Of a stretch of 64,000 nucleotides of DNA, positions 42,367 through 53,260 are shown one piece after another. Source of the DNA: Nematopogon swammerdamellus (taxonomy: Eukaryota > Arthropoda > Insecta > Lepidoptera > Adelidae). Under the pieces are notes generated by a model. The model did no database searches. It saw only the letters and a program-made list of their open reading frames with translations, and was not told the origin of the DNA. The position numbers and the translations under genes are program-made. Each line of letters starts with the position of its first letter. Position 1 is the stretch's first letter. Location of the stretch: positions 6,253,971 to 6,317,970 of the forward strand of contig OX336338.1 of the NCBI GenBank assembly GCA_946902875.1, written 5' to 3'.

Positions 42367-42647
42367 TTAGTCTAACTCAGCTTTCGGGAGTACCGACCGA
42401 TAAAACCTAATTAAATACTAAATACGCGTTATAAGCTCGTAAGTTACGCGTATATTTTAAAGTCATAAACATTTTAGAAACTTTCAGAAGTTAAAATACG
42501 CATTTATCAGTTAGTCTAACTCAGCTTTGGGAAGTACCGACCGACAAAACCGAATACTAAATACGCGTTATAAGCTCGTAAGTTACGCGTATATTTTAAA
42601 ACCATAACATTTTAGAAACATTCAGAAGTTAAAATACGCATTTATCA
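42367..42647. repeat. two-copy tandem duplication, 143 and 138 bases
   Basis: Copy 1 starts at 42367 and copy 2 at 42510, both GTTAGTCTAACTCAGCTTT...TACGCATTTATCA. They differ by a few substitutions and small deletions. Each copy contains an imperfect palindrome ATACGCGTTATAAGC / TAAGTTACGCGTAT. Not seen elsewhere in the window, so it is a local duplication rather than a dispersed repeat. Confidence 0.95.
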
Positions 42648-43060
42648 GTTAGTTCCTTGAGATTTCAATGCAAACATAACATGAAAAACGTGCGTTAACA
42701 TGAAAATGGAAATTAGAATACAAATGTAAAGTTCGTAAAATGTACAATATGCAAATGTACAAATGTTAAAATAAAGTTCGTCCCTCAACACGAGCGTGAA
42801 GCGTGGTGGAGCGACAATAATAGCGGCGTGCCCTGCATGGGAACTAGAAAGGTTGGTGTTGATCATTACCACAATAAAAATATTGTCCTACGTAATGTGA
42901 CATATCTCAGTCAGGCTATATATCATCACGCCATTATTCATATGAGCTGGGCAGTAGGTTCGAAAGTGAGCGCAGTCGGAAAAATTTACCAATTCGATTA
43001 GCTTCCATTTGTGATTTACTCGATCGATAACTACTCAACATATTTACATAGAGTTTTCAC
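42648..43060. other. spacer
   Basis: AT-rich, nothing recognised. Confidence 0.4.
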
Positions 43061-43093
43061 CGGCTATACCCCGAGCGGAGCCGCGGGCACTAG
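43060..43093 (+). mobile_element. Helitron-like 3' end fragment
   Basis: CCCCGAGCGGAGCCGCGGGC followed by ACTAG (CTAG 43090-43093) before a T, the same end type as the Helitron-like elements. The element's body is not recognised upstream. Confidence 0.5.
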
Positions 43094-43282
43094 TTAAGTG
43101 TACGTGTACTTAATATAATTTTTCTATATAAAAGTTTTAAAAGCAGGATAAGTAGAGGGGTAAGTACTTTGAACATATTTATTTATATGTTCGTACGTAA
43201 GAATACTTAGCCCTCAAGTAATAATACCTCAAGTTTAGAGAAAGCAATTAGTTTTATTTTATTACGAGTATAAGCCACATTG

Positions 43283-43620
43283 TATTTTTTTTTTTTTTTT
43301 TTATGGAATCTGACACGGTTGGCTTACATCACCTACAACATCCGTGATGTCAGCCCATAACATCGGGTGAACTTGGTGCCACGTCAGTGCTTCCCTTCGG
43401 TCGTGCCGGCTACACTGAACTGGACGGAAAACACAAACTATTTACATAGCCGTTTCGACCGACCTTTCATTCAGTGCGGTGGTACCAACCCGGGCGGGTT
43501 AAACCCTACCACCTAGTAATATAAGAAGGGAGCCATATCCCTTAGTCGCCTTTTACGACATACACGGGGAGAGATGCAGTGGGGCTATTCTTTTAAAGTA
43601 CCGGCCCCACACGGTACTAT
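43283..43620 (-). mobile_element. SINE, full-length copy
   Basis: On the minus strand: head CCGTGTGGGGCCGGTACTTT, CGTAAAAGGCGACTAAGGGA, body ACTAGGTGGTAGGG and GGTTGGTACCACCGCACTGA, the conserved CCAGTTCAGTGTAGCCGGCA and CACGGATGTTGTAGGTGATG, and a long poly(A) tail (T-run 43286-43302). This head is not tRNA-like, unlike those at 26490 and 48661, although the body is the same. The best-preserved member in the window. Confidence 0.8.
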
Positions 43621-44201
43621 TTAGAGTTATTTTAGGGTTTTTTGATTTGTGATATGTTTGCAAACATAATACATAATATTATATTGGAATGCCGCCGCTC
43701 TCGCGGCGGCGTCTGCTATGCCATCCAAAATATTGAACATCTCCATTTTGTTCCAGTTGTTTTTGCTTTTTGCTTTTGAGCAGAACAATAAGACCCACGG
43801 ATGACAAATAGTTATTCGATATGTTCCAAGGAGGTTTGTCCTTCGAAACGAAATTGTAATTCAGTAAACTAAAATAAAAGTAGAGTTTTGTTTTCATATT
43901 TTACTTCATGTGCCCGCGGCTAGGCTCACGGCAAAGTCGGTTTAAACTATACGTAAATCGGTTGAGTAGTTTTCGAGTAAGTCACATGAAAGCTAACCGA
44001 ATTGGTAGATTTTTTCCACCTGCATTCACTTTCGACTGCAATGCTCACAGGTCATAATATGAATATAGTGACGTAATACTATATCGCTTATAACCTGGAA
44101 AAGATATGTCGCATTACATAGGCAAAGACCGCAAGCGATTTTGTTGAGATGTTCTTGAGTTACAAGTGAACATACATACCAAAATCAATACTAATAATAA
44201 A
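43621..44201. other. spacer with decayed Helitron-like end
   Basis: CCCGCGGCTAGGCTCACGGC at about 43913 looks like a decayed inverted Helitron-like terminus followed by tail-like sequence (ACGTAAATCGGTTGAGTAGT). No gene recognised. Confidence 0.4.
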
Positions 44202-44562
44202 TCTGTAAGGGATGGTCATGCAGTAAGTAAACTTGGTTTTATGAGATATTGCATTTGTAGACTCTATGTCTGATACTAAAACTAAATTGGCAATTTTTAA
44301 AAATATTTTCTGTATGTATGTATGTTCTTCCATAACTCGTAAACCGATCATCCCAATTCTTTCAAACTTAGTGCAAGTACCTTTAACTATACGTGACACA
44401 GGATAGGCTAAATAAAATTCAGTTCCGGTTACGCTAAGATTCGGCTCTCATATAAACCGAATTGTTCCGCGCGCCGAAATAAATGTAATGCGGGAACGCA
44501 GCTCGGCCTCCTTTTTACTTACTTACTTACTTTACGCGAGCGAAGTCGCAGACAAAAGCTAG
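44202..44562 (+). mobile_element. short Helitron-like element, copy 3
   Basis: Starts TCTGTAAGGGATGGTCATG after an A and ends GCGAAGTCGCAGACAAAAG + CTAG (44559-44562) before a T. Same family as 7893-8214 and 32475-32807. Confidence 0.7.
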
Positions 44563-44653
44563 TATTATATAAATACGGCAGAAGTTAAATCTTACATACA
44601 ATACCTATGTAGAGATATGTAGAGATCAGAACTTCTAGTGCAATCTCATCTTG

Positions 44654-44725
44654 GCATAGTCAGTCAGTCAGTCAGTCAGCGTGTGTGTAAGAGTCCACTG
44701 CTGGACATATGCCTCTCCATATATT
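44654..44725 (-). mobile_element. RTE LINE 3' tail
   Basis: (CAGT)n followed by GTCCACTGCTGGACATATGC is the inverse of the end of the RTE remnant at 57127-57525 (GTCCAGCAGTGGACGCTTAC then (TGAC)n). Confidence 0.7.
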
Positions 44726-45369
44726 CATCTTGGCATAGCGCTGTTTCAAATAATCGAAAGATACACTTTTAATGAAAGTACGTATAAAAAAAAAATATTA
44801 TATCAAAATTTTATATATTTTTTTCTATCATTAGGTAGAACTGAAATTAGAAAAAAATCATAATATACGTCTTGTCAGCAGCTTAGTAAAATAATTGAGA
44901 AGAAATAAAAAGTCTTATCTGCGTTCGAGCTTCGAGCTGGGCCACATTTTGAGCTACCTGGATTCGAGCCGTGCGAGTGAGAAAGAGCGAGTGGACCCCA
45001 GGGGCTAGAGCTAGACAATCGTAATATTGAGTTTTAAGGGTCCTAACTTCTCTACAGTATATAGTTCCGAATGCTCCGGCCGGTCACCTCCGATGTAGTG
45101 ATGCTGTGTACGAAGACTTAGGTACCTACAAGTGCCTACAACTTGTATTTCAATGTCTCATTCCTTGGTCGCATTTAGGATTTTGCTTCGGAAGTACGAA
45201 GAATGAGGTTAATTTTGAAATTTTAAGAAACGCGTATATGTAGATACTTACATTTTTTTTTCAAATAAATTTAAATATCTCGTTCATTCGCACATCGTTA
45301 GATTAATATCTTCTGCGTACAGAATACTCACTTTATAATAAGTAGCCCGATGTGAATTTCGCCACACAC
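44726..45369. other. spacer
   Basis: AT-rich. A GGATTCGAGCC stretch at about 44960 resembles a pol III B box without a matching A box; not called as a tRNA. Nothing else recognised. Confidence 0.4.
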
Positions 45370-45610
45370 GTTTTTTTTTTTTATGGAAACTGACACGGTT
45401 GGCTACATCACCTAAAACATCCGTGATGTCAGCCCATAACACCGCGGGTGAACTAGGTGCCATGTCAGTGCTTCCCTTCGATCGTGCCGGCTACACTGAA
45501 CTGGACGGAAAACACAAACTATTTACATAGCCGTTTCGTTCGACCAACGTTTCATTCAGTGCGGTGGTACAAACCCGGGCAGGTTGAACCCTACCACCGA
45601 GTAAATATAA
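45370..45610 (-). mobile_element. SINE, body with tail
   Basis: T-run, GAAACTGACACGGTTGGCTA, CAGCCCATAACACCGCGGGT, GGCTACACTGAACTGGACGG, CATTCAGTGCGGTGGTACAA, CTACCACCGAGTAAA. Confidence 0.8.
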
Positions 45611-45614
45611 ATAC

Positions 45615-45815
45615 ATGCATGCATACCACATCCCGACGATCGGGGTAAGCAGAGTAATCGGTGTTGTGCTGCAAGTACTCTTGTAAATTACAGTACAATA
45701 ACGACCATCACCTTTATAAAAGTATTAAGACAAGATAACTATCAAGCAGCAAGTAAGGCACGAAGACCCACCTGCTGCATGCCTCGGTGAAAGGACCGAC
45801 CCCACACGGTATCTA
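45615..45815 (-). mobile_element. SINE-like fragment (CGGGGTAAGCAGAGTAATCG family)
   Basis: Contains CGATCGGGGTAAGCAGAGTA, AAGCAGCAAGTAAGGCACGA, CCTGCTGCATG and CCCCACACGGTA. The same order occurs at 59870-60195, next to a CCGTGTGG head, so it is probably a longer form of the SINE 5' region. Confidence 0.6.
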
Positions 45816-46575
45816 CTAAAGCAATCTATATCATTATTATTATTTATTCTTTACATTCAAAAACGAGTGCAATATACCAGGTTACATCAGCAATTATTGA
45901 AAACCGTAATGTTTTGCAAAAATCACGAATTATTTCAATTAGTTTGTAAGTACGATATTAATTATTTCGTTCGACTTCCATATTTAACATAACATCATTT
46001 GTTTGATATCGCAGAACGAAAAAGAGCCACGCTTCAAATTCCAAGCACGAGGACTCGCTGACAATATAAAGAGAACCGTATGTAGAGACAAACAAGAAAC
46101 AATTTTGAGTGTACTTATCGAAACTATGAAAAAACAACGTCTCACAAAAAAGATAATGGTCCCAACTCGACATCGTGCATATAAACAATCGATCGATCTG
46201 ATCTTGGAAATATATCAGCGAACATAATACAATAAAAAATAAGATCACGAAATAAACATTCATAATAGGTCAAAAAATACACATTCTTATGACATAAATG
46301 CATAACTCTACATTCGCAAATCAAAACAAGGTTGCCAAATTGTTGCGTTCTCATCGAATTAATATCTATAAAAAAATCAAATCTCCTATATTATTTGCTT
46401 CAATGACAACAGTTGTGTACGTACACCTACCTGCATAGCGTTTTCTATCTCAGGATAGCCGGTTCGACTCGCGTAAATGTAGGATTGATCTAGTGCGAGT
46501 TGCGATTTGTTAGTTGTGAGAGCGCCGAGTATTGTGCATCAATCAATCATACATATCATACCGCATTCTATTTGT
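45816..46575. other. AT-rich spacer
   Basis: No gene recognised. The 74-codon frame 46003-46227 is charged but matches no family I know. Confidence 0.4.
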
Positions 46576-46965
46576 GCTTCGATTTACTTTCCTCGAAAAG
46601 TGTATCGTTTACCTGAAGGCCTTCGGCCTCATACTTGATCACTTACTTTATATTATAAAGTATATAATTTACCTGAACCCGGCTCGGCCTTCGGCATAGC
46701 CCTTGTTTACTTCGCTGTTTTCGAGGATCTACTTTGTTAACCAAAGCACGGCTCGGCCTGCGGCCCAGCCCTTACTGTTTTCGAGAAAATATAGTTCGGC
46801 CTTCGGCCTTGCCCACTGTTATGTGCTGGCTTATAGAGAGAGTGGGAGTGAGTGAGACTAACATACTTTCTTGGAGAATGTATATCGTTAACCTGAATGC
46901 AGTTCGGCCTCGCCCCCAGACGCATACTTTCTTCGATAAAGTATATCGTTTGTCTATACAATTAC
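46576..46965. repeat. degenerate CTCGGCCTTCGG minisatellite
   Basis: Five or six diverged units with GGCTCGGCCTTCGGC-type cores and AGTATATCGTTTACCTGAA spacers, clearly related to the arms of the large Helitron-like elements, but no termini, no LINE fragment and no hairpin end were found. An old solo array. Confidence 0.7.
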
Positions 46966-47209
46966 AGCACTCGTGCCGCTACTGGCTCCGCACGCGCGCT
47001 CGAATCGTAGAGGAGGGCACCAATAAACACTCTCGATGCGCGTCGATTAGGAGCAAATTTCGCGGTCACACTCACCGTTTTAGGTCATTTTTTTTTTAAA
47101 TCAAAGAAGTTAAATATCTGTTATGAAGTAACTATTCTCTAATCTGTGGTATGTAGAGCAAAAGTAGTTCAGATCGACGGACTTCGATGTTAATATATTA
47201 TGAAATAGT
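46966..47209. other. spacer
   Basis: Nothing recognised. Confidence 0.4.
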
Positions 47210-47315
47210 ACCTGGGGTATCTCATCTTGGAATAGTCTAGATAATCTCGAAAAAAAAATAACATTATCTAAATACAAAATTTCATCCAAATAGTTAAAGC
47301 CGTTTTCGAGAAACC
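47210..47315 (-). repeat. fragment of a dispersed repeat
   Basis: Inverse counterpart of 1-105: TTTCATCCAAATAGTTAAAG, CCGTTTTCGAGAAACC and TCTAGATAATCTCG-like sequence. Confidence 0.5.
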
Positions 47316-47570
47316 AATTAAATATGCAGTATATATAACTTTAGCTCACTTTGATATAGCTCAATGATTGTCTAATAGCTGTTGCCGCAATTTCAATAAA
47401 TAACCTAGGTATAAAAATTTTTTAGATGTGCCAGAAAACGTCAATGAAATCCCCATATGAATCTATTGAGCAGTTCTCGGCTTATAGGCAAACATAGAAT
47501 CGACGACGGCGGCGTATCGTTCGCAGATTTTTTTTTTTATTGAAAGCGCGACATTTGACTCCGATTCACC

Positions 47571-47640
47571 CATAAGGTGTCTAACGAAGTCCACGAGTAT
47601 CCGGTCGTTTGGTTGGGTTGCGAATGCCATTTAGTTTGGT
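47571..47640 (+). repeat. CATAAGGTGTCTAACGA repeat fragment
   Basis: Diverged member of the family at 8252-8312 and 55504-55605. Confidence 0.5.
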
Positions 47641-48354
47641 TTCAGCATATAGACAGTCAATGCTCATTGCAATTGAAACATGAGTTCAATAGGTCGACCA
47701 GGAGGAGATACATCCCTTGGAAGCTTTTAAAGAGTGAAAGGAAGGCAGCCCTGGTCGGGCGTCCCACCCAATACTCACAGATCTGAATGGTGGTTAATAT
47801 GAGTTTTTGTGGGCATGCCATGTCATCGGAACGGCTGTTGTCGGTTCCCTATGATTTATAACTCTTCGAATTACAAATACGATGCCTGTACAAGAGATTA
47901 TTCCCTTCTTTATTTCTTCTTTAAGCCTTGTTAATATTCTGCAACGATTTTGTCCAGTGGTGGTTTTGTCATACCGACTAAATGTCGTGATGTCGGAATT
48001 TAAAATATACATTTGTCAATGTTTCTTTCTGCAAAATGGTATATATTTATAATGTAATTAATTCGTGGCTTCAATCAGCGAAGACGCAGGCGCAGTCGAA
48101 ACGAACATCCTTAGAATGCTCATGCATTTAAACAATAATATTATTATGAGATGTGGCAATTCCATCGCAGATACTTACATCTTAATTGTGCAGTATAACA
48201 CGTGGTGCGATCGGCCGAGATACGATTCGCTTCGCAAAAACTATACCAGCTCGCTCTCATTTGTTCGGGGCGTATAATGGTTCACGGGAATGTTGACGTC
48301 ACTTTTAATATTAAAATAATAAGAACACTTGAATTAAAATGAAATGTCGGTGTC
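47641..48354. other. spacer
   Basis: Mixed composition; no gene or repeat recognised. Confidence 0.4.
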
Positions 48355-48520
48355 GAAAAAGGCTATGTAAATAGTTCGTGTCTTCCGTCCAGTTCAGTGT
48401 AGCCGACATGAAATGAAGGGAACCACTGACATGGCGCCTATAGTTCACCCGGTGTTATGGGCTGACATCACGGATGTTGTAGGTGATGTAGCCAACCATG
48501 TCAGTTTTCATAAAAAACAC
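48355..48520 (+). mobile_element. SINE, 3' body and tail
   Basis: CTATGTAAATAGTTCGTG, TCCGTCCAGTTCAGTGTAGC, CACCCGGTGTTATGGGCTGA, GATGTTGTAGGTGATGTAGC and a CATAAAAAAC tail. Confidence 0.8.
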
Positions 48521-48660
48521 TTGTCTGATATCGTCATCCAAGACCCTTGCCCAAACTTTTAATCATTTCGAATAGACCAGTAATTTGCTTTATATCTGTC
48601 CACAGTGCGTAAAATGCCCACATAAAAGTGATATACCCATCTTGGATTGTGACATTACCT

Positions 48661-49028
48661 GTCAGCCTTAGTAGCTCAGTGGTGCGGTCGGTCGACTGTT
48701 GTTAAGCACACCTGGGCGCGGTCAGTGCTTGGATCGGTGTCCGCTCGACCGTTGTAGGCTTACCGTGGTTCGGATTGCACGTGAAACTGAAGATCCCTTC
48801 CCTTCTTGCCTTACTAGGTGGTAGGGTTAATCCCACCCGGGTTGGTACCACCGCATTGATTGAAACGTCGGCCGAAATGGTTCGTGTTTTACGTTCAGTT
48901 CAGTGTAGCCGACATGAAATGAAGGGAAGCACTGACACGGCACCTAGTTCACCCGGTGTTATGGGCTGACATCACGGATGTTGTAGGTGATGTAGGCAAC
49001 CGTGTCAGTTACCATTAAAAAAAATAAA
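48661..49028 (+). mobile_element. SINE with tRNA-like head, nearly full length
   Basis: The head carries TAGCTCAGTGG (48672-48682), a tRNA-type A box; the B box is degenerate (TGCTTGGATCGG). The body follows: TTACTAGGTGGTAGGG, GGTTGGTACCACCGCATTGA, TTCAGTGTAGCCGACATG, TTCACCCGGTGTTATGGGCT, and an A-rich tail at 49016-49028. It combines a different head with the same body and tail as 43283-43620. Confidence 0.8.
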
Positions 49029-49615
49029 AACCTATGTCGGTGAATTATGGAAAATGAGTTCTTGTATTACTAATGCATATTGATTGGAATACATTGCTAA
49101 ACGTGGTGGTCGCTGTCGTGCTGTAATTTACAAGAGTATACTTGGAGTACAATACCGACTACTCTGATTACCCCGATTGACGGAATACAGCGTGTGGTAT
49201 GTATGTAGTTAGGCATTCGGTTAAGCAGAAATACGGAACATCAATGTGTCGTCGAGCACCGGTAGGCACAGTTGAAAACCAATTAATGTGAAGTTGCGCG
49301 CGCAATCTAACAGATTTGTCCACTTCGTCACGCGATACTGACTTGCGCGGCTTCTTTTTTTTTATTAATCTCTTAACGGCTCTGGATACAAAGTCCTATG
49401 GAGCCAGTCTTAAAATGTCATTTTTTCATTATATGACAACTATATTTTCTATACAATTTTATATAATTTTCTGGGTTTGTTAAAAGGTCCACAAATCTCG
49501 TAGGCACTTCACTACTCTTTCAGTGACTGCCAGTCCTATCACTAGGAACATACCGATGCTACGAAGTTTTTACTTAAAAGCAAAAATATAAATTTTTGGT
49601 GGTGGATTAACAAAA
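49029..49615. other. spacer with SINE-like fragment
   Basis: 49115-49205 contains the diverged GACTACTCTGATTACCCCGA / CGTGTGGTATGTATG segment, a fragment of the family at 45615. Otherwise AT-rich, nothing recognised. Confidence 0.4.
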
Positions 49616-49619
49616 ATTA

Positions 49620-49900
49620 ATTTTACCGCCGCCGGTCATAAGTAATTACTGGCGAAATTGTTCGTAACTGAAGAGGCCATGTGAGGCAGATAGGAGCGAG
49701 CCCCGCTCTCGTGACCCCTAAGCCTTCGTTCCTCCCCACGCACCCCCGAACCGGCCCGCTCATCGCGCCACGCGCTCGTGGGTGGGTATCTCTTAATTTG
49801 CATATTAACGAGAAACTTTGCATGGAAAGCGACGAAAAAATCACCGAAGCCCTGTGAAAGGACAGGTGCCAGACCATCCTCTTAATTCCACAAACGATAC
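49620..49900. promoter_or_regulatory. enhancer candidate with octamer motif
   Basis: Single-copy segment with TAATTA (about 49643), a GC-rich block, and a perfect POU octamer ATTTGCAT at 49796-49803 flanked by TTAA/TTAAC homeodomain-type sequence. The antisense frame 49623-49958 has no domain. Regulatory role is inferred from motif content alone. Confidence 0.25.
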
Positions 49901-50399
49901 CGCGAGAAAAATTCATTATATACATTTCTCTTTTGTGTTCTTCTGGAGATTTTATCACAATAATTTTTAGAAACTATTTTACTGATTAGAAGTCCAGCAT
50001 CTGTGACTTCTTCGAGAATGAAGTGTAATATTAAGTTGTTTTAAATTCCAAATTTTAAATGTCCTTACCTGACTGAACTAACGAACGAATTTACCTCAGA
50101 TTTAAAACGTATTTTATATATCAAAATAAATATATAATCATCATCTTTACTTATAAAATCGGAAAGACAAAAAAAATATCTACTTTGAAAATATTGGGAA
50201 AAAATACCAACCAGTGCTACTTAAAATGAGAAACTGAACATGTTACAACAGTTTTTAATATGTTTGTCTGGGCGTGTATCACGCAAATACCTACCACGGA
50301 ACGGATTTTTACGAAACTCTTTATATTGACAGTGTATATTCCGGAAAAAAAAATATATATATTATAATATATAATATATATTTCGTATTAAAAAAAAAG

Positions 50400-51290
50400 T
50401 AAGTAACAAAAGGCGGAGCCGAAGGCGGATCTGCGCTCATTAGTTACTTTCATCGATATTCTTTCTCGATGAAAGTAACTAAGGGCGAGGCGGAAGTCGG
50501 AGCTGAGTTCAGGAAGAAAAAAAACATTCTTTCTTGAATGAAGTAAGTAACTATGGGCAGGCCGCAGGCCGAGCTGCGTTCAGGAAGTAGCTAAACCATC
50601 TTGAAGAAAGTAAGTAACTAAGGCGAGGCCGAAGGCCAAGCTACGTTCTGATAAATAATAAACCATCTCGGAGAAAGCGAGTAACTAGGGCGAGGCCGAA
50701 GGTCGAGCTGCGTTCAGGAAGAAACTGAACCATCTTGAAGAAAGCAAGTAACTAAGGCGAGGCCGAAGGTCGAGCTACATTCTGATAAATAATAAACCAT
50801 ATCGAAGAAAGCAATTAACTAAGGGCGAGGCCGAAGGCCGAGCTGCGTTCAGGAAGAAGCTAAACCATATTGAAGAAAGTAAGTAACTAAGGCGAGGCCG
50901 AAGGCCGAGCTTCGTTCTGATAAATAATAAACCATCTCGAAGAAAGGAAGTAACTAAGGGCGAGGCCGAGGGCCGAACTGCGTTCAGGAAAAAGCTAAAC
51001 CATCTTGAAGAAAGTGAGTAACTAAGGCGAGGCCGAAGGCCGAGCTACATTCTCATAAATAATAAAACATCTTGAAGAAAGCAAGTAAATAAGGGCGAGG
51101 CCGAAGGCCGAGCTGCATTCGGGAAGAAGCTAAACCATCTCGAAGAAAGCAAGTAACTAAGGGCTAGGCCGAAGGCCGAGCTGCGTTCAGGAAGAAGGTA
51201 AACCTTCTTGAAGAAAGTAAGTAGCTAAGGCGAGGCCGAAGGCCGAGCTGCGTTCTGGATAAAGCTAAACCATCTCGAATAAAGTAGGTA
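50400..51290. repeat. minisatellite array, long arm of copy C
   Basis: About thirteen degenerate 65-68-base units with core GAGGCCGAAGGCCGAGCTGC and alternating GTTCAGGAAGAAGCTAAACC and ATTCTGATAAATAATAAACC variants. Confidence 0.85.
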
Positions 51291-51310
51291 ACTAAGCGAT
51301 ATTATTAAGC

Positions 51311-51719
51311 GATAACTTAGTTCCATGGGCCAAGGGTAGGTCTTTGATGTGGGACGCCATTTGTGTTCTCACATTGGCTCCAAGTCACGTTCGGGCATCT
51401 TCAAGACCGGCCGGCGCGGCCGAGGCCTGGGCGGGCAGCCTCAAACGCAATAAATATTATAGATATATAATTCAAGATTTCGAATCTGTTGCGTCTGCGG
51501 TTGAAATCCTCGGTCCGTGGAGCAGTCATTGAAGCCAATAGCTTCTTGAAGAGGCTTGGGTCTCTGCTGGTGGACGCAACTGGTGTCCCGCAATCAAGGG
51601 CCTACTTCATTCAAACGGTAAGCTTTGCCATCCAGCGGGGTAATGCCGCAAGTGTTCTAGGAACATTTGAAAACGCCCCTTTTATGATAGTTATTTTAAT
51701 GTTTGTTAGGTAGGTTTTA
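51311..51719 (+). pseudogene. captured LINE C-terminal fragment (copy C)
   Basis: Overlapping + frames give PWAKGRSLMWDAICVLTLAP, then AWAGSLKRNKYYRYIIQDFE, ILGPWSSH-stop; the second frame (51489-51713) gives NSFLKRLGSLLVDATGV, FAIQRGNAASVLGTFENAP and a stop. The RPDG part present in copy A is deleted here. Not a functional gene. Confidence 0.7.
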
Positions 51720-51839
51720 ATTATTTAGTTATTAATATTACTTTTTTATATATTTTATTAAATAAATAGATGGAGTAAACGATATTATATGCTATCGAAG
51801 AAAGGAAGTCATTTAAGGCGAGGCCCGAAGGCAGAAGAG

Positions 51840-52095
51840 GGTTTTTGGTTTACCTGAACGCAGCTCGGCCTTCGGCCTCGCCCTTAGTTACTTACTTTCT
51901 TCGAGAAGGTTTATCGTCTTCCTGAACGCAGCTCGGCCTTCGGCCTCGCCCTTAGTTACTTACTTTCTTCGTGAAGGTTTATTGTCTTCCAGGATGCAGC
52001 TGGGCCTTCGGCTTCGCCGTTAGTTGCTTACTTTATTTGTGAAGATTTATCGTTTACCTTAACGCGGCTCGGCCTTCGGCCTCGCCCTTCGTTAC
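51840..52095. repeat. minisatellite array, short arm of copy C
   Basis: Four units with core GCAGCTCGGCCTTCGGCCTC, inverse to 50400-51290. Confidence 0.85.
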
Positions 52096-52169
52096 TTAGA
52101 TTCTTCTTTGAAATACGAATTTCACGCGAGCGAAGCCGCGGGCAACAGCTAGTATATAATATTTACGTG

Positions 52170-52445
52170 AACGGCCTCGCCCTTTATGGTTGGTTATTAT
52201 TTATGGCGATGGTTATTATTTGTCCGAACGTAGCTCGGCATTCGGCCTCACCCTTAGTTACTTTCGTCGAGAAAGAATATCGTTTACGTGAACGCAGCTC
52301 CGCCTTCGGCCTCGCCTTTAGTTACTTACTTTCTTCGAGAAGGTTTATCATTTACCTGAACCCAGCTCAGCCTTCGGCCTCGCCCTTAGGTACTTTACTT
52401 TCTTCCTTCAAAATGCAAATTTCACGCGAGCGAAGCCGCAGGCAT
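52170..52445 (+). mobile_element. truncated relative of the large Helitron-like family
   Basis: Three or four array units followed by CAAATTTCACGCGAGCGAAG and CCGCAGGCATT, a decayed hairpin end without CTAG. It directly follows copy C in the same orientation. Confidence 0.6.
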
Positions 52446-53260
52446 TCATAAAATTAAAACATAAAAATGTTATCGTCAGCTCTGAGATGCTGATCATAGA
52501 TGAGTGCGAAACGCTGGTGCTGGCGCAGTCGCGGCCTGTCGCGGCAGGGTAGGTGTGCCGGCGCGGGGCGGGGCGAAGCGACGGTGTCTGAGCAGATCCC
52601 AGCCGCGACGACGGTTCATTAGGCTCGTAATCTCAGGTGACATCTCTATATTTAAACCGTGGGTGTTTCCTTTCTAGTCTAACGTGACAAAAATGATCTA
52701 TTTTTATGTAAGAAGCCGAGTTGTTCCGTCGAAAAGAACTCCCGAGCACATTTGTAATATCAAGCGAGGGATGCGGCGACAAAACATCTGTCGAAGCGCC
52801 GCCGAGAGAGTCGAGGACGATGCTCTGTCTCGTTATTTTGTCCAAATCGTTTGTACCTAACTGCGGCGCGTAACGCCATTAATACCGGTGCGCCGATGAC
52901 AAAATAATCTCTAAGACTCGAAGCAGTTGTTATTCCGAGAAACGCGACCATTTATTTTTCTTCAAGGGGCAAAATATTCAGGTGAAAGATATCATCGAGC
53001 TCGCTTCGTATGTCCGTCGACGCGGAACTCTCTTTCTTCAGAAGCGTGTCGACGGAGCTCCGCCGCGCCGCGCGCGACTGCTGGCTTCGCGGATACCTGT
53101 CGTCGACGCGCAGACCAGCGTCCGCGCGCGACAGCGGCTGCGGCCGGACGCGCCCGCGCTCCTTGTTATTTCACGAGCGTACATTAAGCTTACGAGATAT
53201 TAATTGGAATTATTTACGAACTTCAACGATGAAGCTTTCATGTCTCCAGAGCGGTAGCTT
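52446..53260. other. CpG-rich region, no gene recognised
   Basis: CpG-rich patches at about 52520-52620 and 52980-53160. The frames over 52927-53387 overlap one another in all phases and have no recognised domain. Possible regulatory DNA; no decisive motif cluster seen. Confidence 0.35.

Larger units (their letters stand above)
50144..52152 (+). mobile_element. large Helitron-like non-autonomous element, copy C
   Basis: Opposite orientation to copies A and B. The 5' end TCTTTACTTATAAAATCGG follows an A; the 3' end has the GC-rich hairpin GCGAGCGAAGCCGCGGGC and CTAG (52149-52152) before a T. The order is the 5' tail (CTGAACATGTTACAACAG...CGTGATACACGC-like), long minisatellite arm (50400-51290), LINE fragment (51311-51719), short arm (51840-52095). 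The second, inverted hairpin end present in A and B is lost here: the sequence breaks after TTCGTATT at about 50390 into an AT dinucleotide-rich tract (50350-50385). Confidence 0.7.

Noticed and set aside
46003..46227. 74-codon charged protein
   Set aside because: AT-rich frame, no recognised family, no splice or promoter support.
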